A stretch of 44,346 nt of DNA from JBGYPP01 sp041838515 (GTDB lineage Bacteria; Bacillota; Clostridia; Lachnospirales; Lachnospiraceae), in contig JBGYPP010000040.1 in assembly GCA_041838515.1 (NCBI GenBank), positions 1-44,346 on the forward strand, in the 5' to 3' direction. The stretch's first letter is position 1. Every line of letters begins with the position of its first letter. The position numbers and the translations under genes were made by a program. This document shows, piece after piece, positions 42,386 to 44,346 of this stretch. The notes beneath the pieces are model-generated. The model ran no database searches. It was given only the letters and a program-made list of their open reading frames with translations, and had not been told where the DNA came from.

Positions 42386-44346
42386 ATGAGGATCTATTTG
42401 CCAAAATGGAGGATGGGGCAGGAGGGCAGGGCGCTGGGCCTGGCTTTTTTCCTGCCCTTTGGATTGATGCTGCTGCTCTTTGCCGCCTCGGGTATATATC
42501 CCTTTGGGGATAGAAGCTTTATGTACTCGGATATGTACCACCAGTATGTGCCCTTTTTGGAGGAGTTAGTACGGCTGGCAAGGAATGGCGAATCCCTATT
42601 TTACAGCCATAGGCTGGGCCTTGGGGTGAATTTCTGGGCGCTGTATGCCTATTATCTGGCCAGTCCCTTTAGCTGGCTGGCGCTGTTCTGGCCGGAGGCC
42701 TATCTGGTGGAATTTATGTCCTATTTTGTCCTGGTCAAAATCGGTTTGACCGGCCTGGCCTGTTGTTTTTTTCTCCAGAGAAGCGGCGGCGGTCGGGGAT
42801 ATGCCCCTGCCTTTTTTTCCTCATTTTATGCGCTGTCCGGCTTTGTGGCCGCCTACAATTGGAATTGGATGTGGCTGGACGGCCTGATACTGGCTCCGCT
42901 GCTGCTCTATAGTTTGCGCCGCTTACTATTGGCGGATAAAGGGCCTGGGGAGGGGGGAGGGCTGGCCCCGGAGTCCGCCACAGAGGACAATGGCCTGGCG
43001 CTTGACGGCAGTCCAGCCCTGGAGTCCGCCATAGCAGAAAATGGCCCGGCGCGTGACGGAAATCCAGCCCCAGAGTCCGCCATAACAGAAAATGGCCTGG
43101 CGCTTGACGGCAGTCCAGCCCTGGAGTCCGCCACAGCAGAAAATGGCCCGGCGCTTGACGGCAGTCTAGCCCCGGAATACACTTCCATCTCAGAGGCGCC
43201 GGCTCCGGGCAAGGCTGGAACCCAGCGCAGAGCCACAGACGTCCGTCCGGCTTTTTTGGTCTATAGCGGTCTGCTGGCCCTGGCCATAGCCAGTAACTAT
43301 TACCTGGCCATACCCATATGCCTGTTTTTGGCCCTGTATGTCCTGGTACTCTGGACCTCGGGGGAGGTGAAGCTTTCCCGGCTGCCGGTCTTTGTGGCCG
43401 GCTCCCTGCTGGGTGCGGCGCTGGCCGGATTTTTGCTGACGCCTGTGGCCTTTGCCTTGGGGGAGAGCAGCTTTGTGGGAGGCGCCTGGCCCCAGCAGGG
43501 TGAGTGGTACTTCCCCCTGTCTGATGTGCTGGCCCGCCATGGCGTGGCTGTGTCCCCGGAGCGGGGGCTGGAGCATTGGCCTAATATCTATTGTGGTGCC
43601 TGGTTTTATCTGTTGGTTCCTCTATACACGCTGTGCAAGGGCATATCCTTGCGGAAGAGGGTGGCGCATCTGTCCCTGGCTCTGTTTATGCTTTTTAGTT
43701 TTTCCTATAATCATTTGAATTTTTTGTGGCATGGAGCCAATTTTCCCAACTCTCTGCCGGCCAGGCAGTCCTTTCTCTATATACTGCTCTTGGTTCATAT
43801 GGCCTGGCAGCTGTGGCAGAAACGCAGCCATATTTCCAAGACCATGCTGGCGCAGGCGGGCCTGGGCATGGGCCTGTTCTTTCTCTTCTTGGAAAAGACC
43901 ACTTGGGAGCAGGCGCATTTCCCCTCGGGGATTTTTTGGATCAGCGGCGTTTTGGCGCTGGCCTATGGCGGTTTATTGCTCTGGCTCAGCCAAAGGGAGC
44001 TGCCGGACGGCCGGGCGTTTCTGGCCGGAGGCCTGGCTTTCTTGCTGGCCATACTGGAGCTTGGGGGAAATATGGCCGTCACCAGCCTGGATACGGCTTC
44101 CCGGGGCGCTTATGTGGAATCCGTGCAGGGGGAGAGGCATATACTGGCGGACTATGGCTGGCAGAGCCTGGATCAGCGTATAGAGAAATGGCAAAAGCGC
44201 ACCAAAAATGACGGCGCTCTGGGAGGGTATGCCACGGCCAGCCTTTTTTCCTCTGCCATGTACCGGACTATAGAGGATCTCTATACACGGCTGGGCATGG
44301 GCAGCACCAAGGTGTATTATTCCTATGATGGAGCCACACCTCTGGC
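42386..44346 (+). CDS. YfhO-family membrane protein (3' end outside window)
   Basis: The frame from ATG 42386 is open to the window end (653 codons so far). It starts with a membrane helix then SFMYSDMYHQYVPFLEEL, SHRLGLGVNFWALYAYYLAS and many further helices, as in YfhO proteins, multi-helix GT-C-like proteins linked in B. subtilis and Listeria to glycosylation of lipoteichoic acid. A four-copy repeat (about residues 194-261) is inserted in a loop between helices. Its position after an LTA-synthase-like gene suits teichoic acid synthesis and decoration. Confidence 0.9.
   Translation, partial: MRIYLPKWRMGQEGRALGLAFFLPFGLMLLLFAASGIYPFGDRSFMYSDMYHQYVPFLEELVRLARNGESLFYSHRLGLGVNFWALYAYYLASPFSWLALFWPEAYLVEFMSYFVLVKIGLTGLACCFFLQRSGGGRGYAPAFFSSFYALSGFVAAYNWNWMWLDGLILAPLLLYSLRRLLLADKGPGEGGGLAPESATEDNGLALDGSPALESAIAENGPARDGNPAPESAITENGLALDGSPALESATAENGPALDGSLAPEYTSISEAPAPGKAGTQRRATDVRPAFLVYSGLLALAIASNYYLAIPICLFLALYVLVLWTSGEVKLSRLPVFVAGSLLGAALAGFLLTPVAFALGESSFVGGAWPQQGEWYFPLSDVLARHGVAVSPERGLEHWPNIYCGAWFYLLVPLYTLCKGISLRKRVAHLSLALFMLFSFSYNHLNFLWHGANFPNSLPARQSFLYILLLVHMAWQLWQKRSHISKTMLAQAGLGMGLFFLFLEKTTWEQAHFPSGIFWISGVLALAYGGLLLWLSQRELPDGRAFLAGGLAFLLAILELGGNMAVTSLDTASRGAYVESVQGERHILADYGWQSLDQRIEKWQKRTKNDGALGGYATASLFSSAMYRTIEDLYTRLGMGSTKVYYSYDGATPL
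42965..43168. repeat. Four in-frame 51-bp tandem repeats in the YfhO gene
   Basis: Units at 42965-43015, 43016-43066, 43067-43117 and 43118-43168, plus a short partial copy, encode a 17-residue unit like ALESAIAENGPALDGSP. They differ at several bases. The insert is hydrophilic and lies between membrane helices, so copy-number change is likely tolerated. Confidence 0.93.

Overview
The window looks like a chromosomal segment from a moderately GC-rich anaerobic Firmicute of the class Clostridia, most likely Lachnospiraceae. The evidence is strong Shine-Dalgarno sequences, several TTG/GTG starts, the Firmicute gene orders cysE-cysS-mrnC-rlmB-sigH and tig-clpP-clpX-engB, a class B sortase beside an SPKTG surface protein, a rubredoxin, and a cluster of large uncharacterised proteins that I associate from memory with Lachnospiraceae families DUF5717/DUF5716. 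Nearly all genes are on the + strand; the exceptions are one small membrane protein and one transposase remnant. Codon use is odd for the base composition: ATA is the commonest Ile codon and AGG is frequent for Arg.

Layout: 1-253 two tRNAs (Val, Leu) and a terminator. 260-2613 an orphan chemoreceptor behind a strong promoter and a duplicated 77-bp leader. 2648-6834 cysteine biosynthesis/charging, RNA processing and a SigH-type sigma factor whose N-terminus is a run of 45-bp coding repeats. 6835-14296 a 41-bp tandem repeat array followed by four co-directional genes of unknown function (giant helical-repeat protein, actin/Hsp70-fold protein, TPR protein, membrane coiled-coil protein). 14297-15109 an IS30 remnant and a repeat-rich leader. 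15110-17552 a polar amino acid ABC transporter. 17567-23243 purC-purB-purF(like)-purA-HAD with its own promoter. 23404-27758 a small membrane protein, a SEC-C protein, fructose-6-phosphate aldolase, and a surface module (LCP protein, sortase B, its probable substrate). 27925-32057 trigger factor, ClpP, ClpX, EngB. 32097-32831 an HPr-like protein and a rubredoxin. 32946-40466 citrate synthase directly followed by the F1Fo ATP synthase genes. 40454-44346 an LTA-synthase-like enzyme and a YfhO-family protein that runs off the end.

The most unusual points are: (i) the ATP synthase operon has no separate delta gene; instead the alpha subunit carries an N-terminal segment resembling the C-terminal half of delta; (ii) the PurF-like enzyme keeps its PRPP-binding and probable Fe-S cysteines but lacks the catalytic N-terminal Cys and other glutamine-site residues; (iii) the four-gene unknown cluster, a candidate undescribed complex; (iv) tandem repeats in many places, both coding (sigma factor, YfhO, sortase) and non-coding (MCP leader, upstream of the unknown cluster, ABC transporter leader); (v) an HPr-like protein with Lys in place of the regulatory Ser46. 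No prophage, CRISPR array, rRNA or intact insertion sequence was seen.
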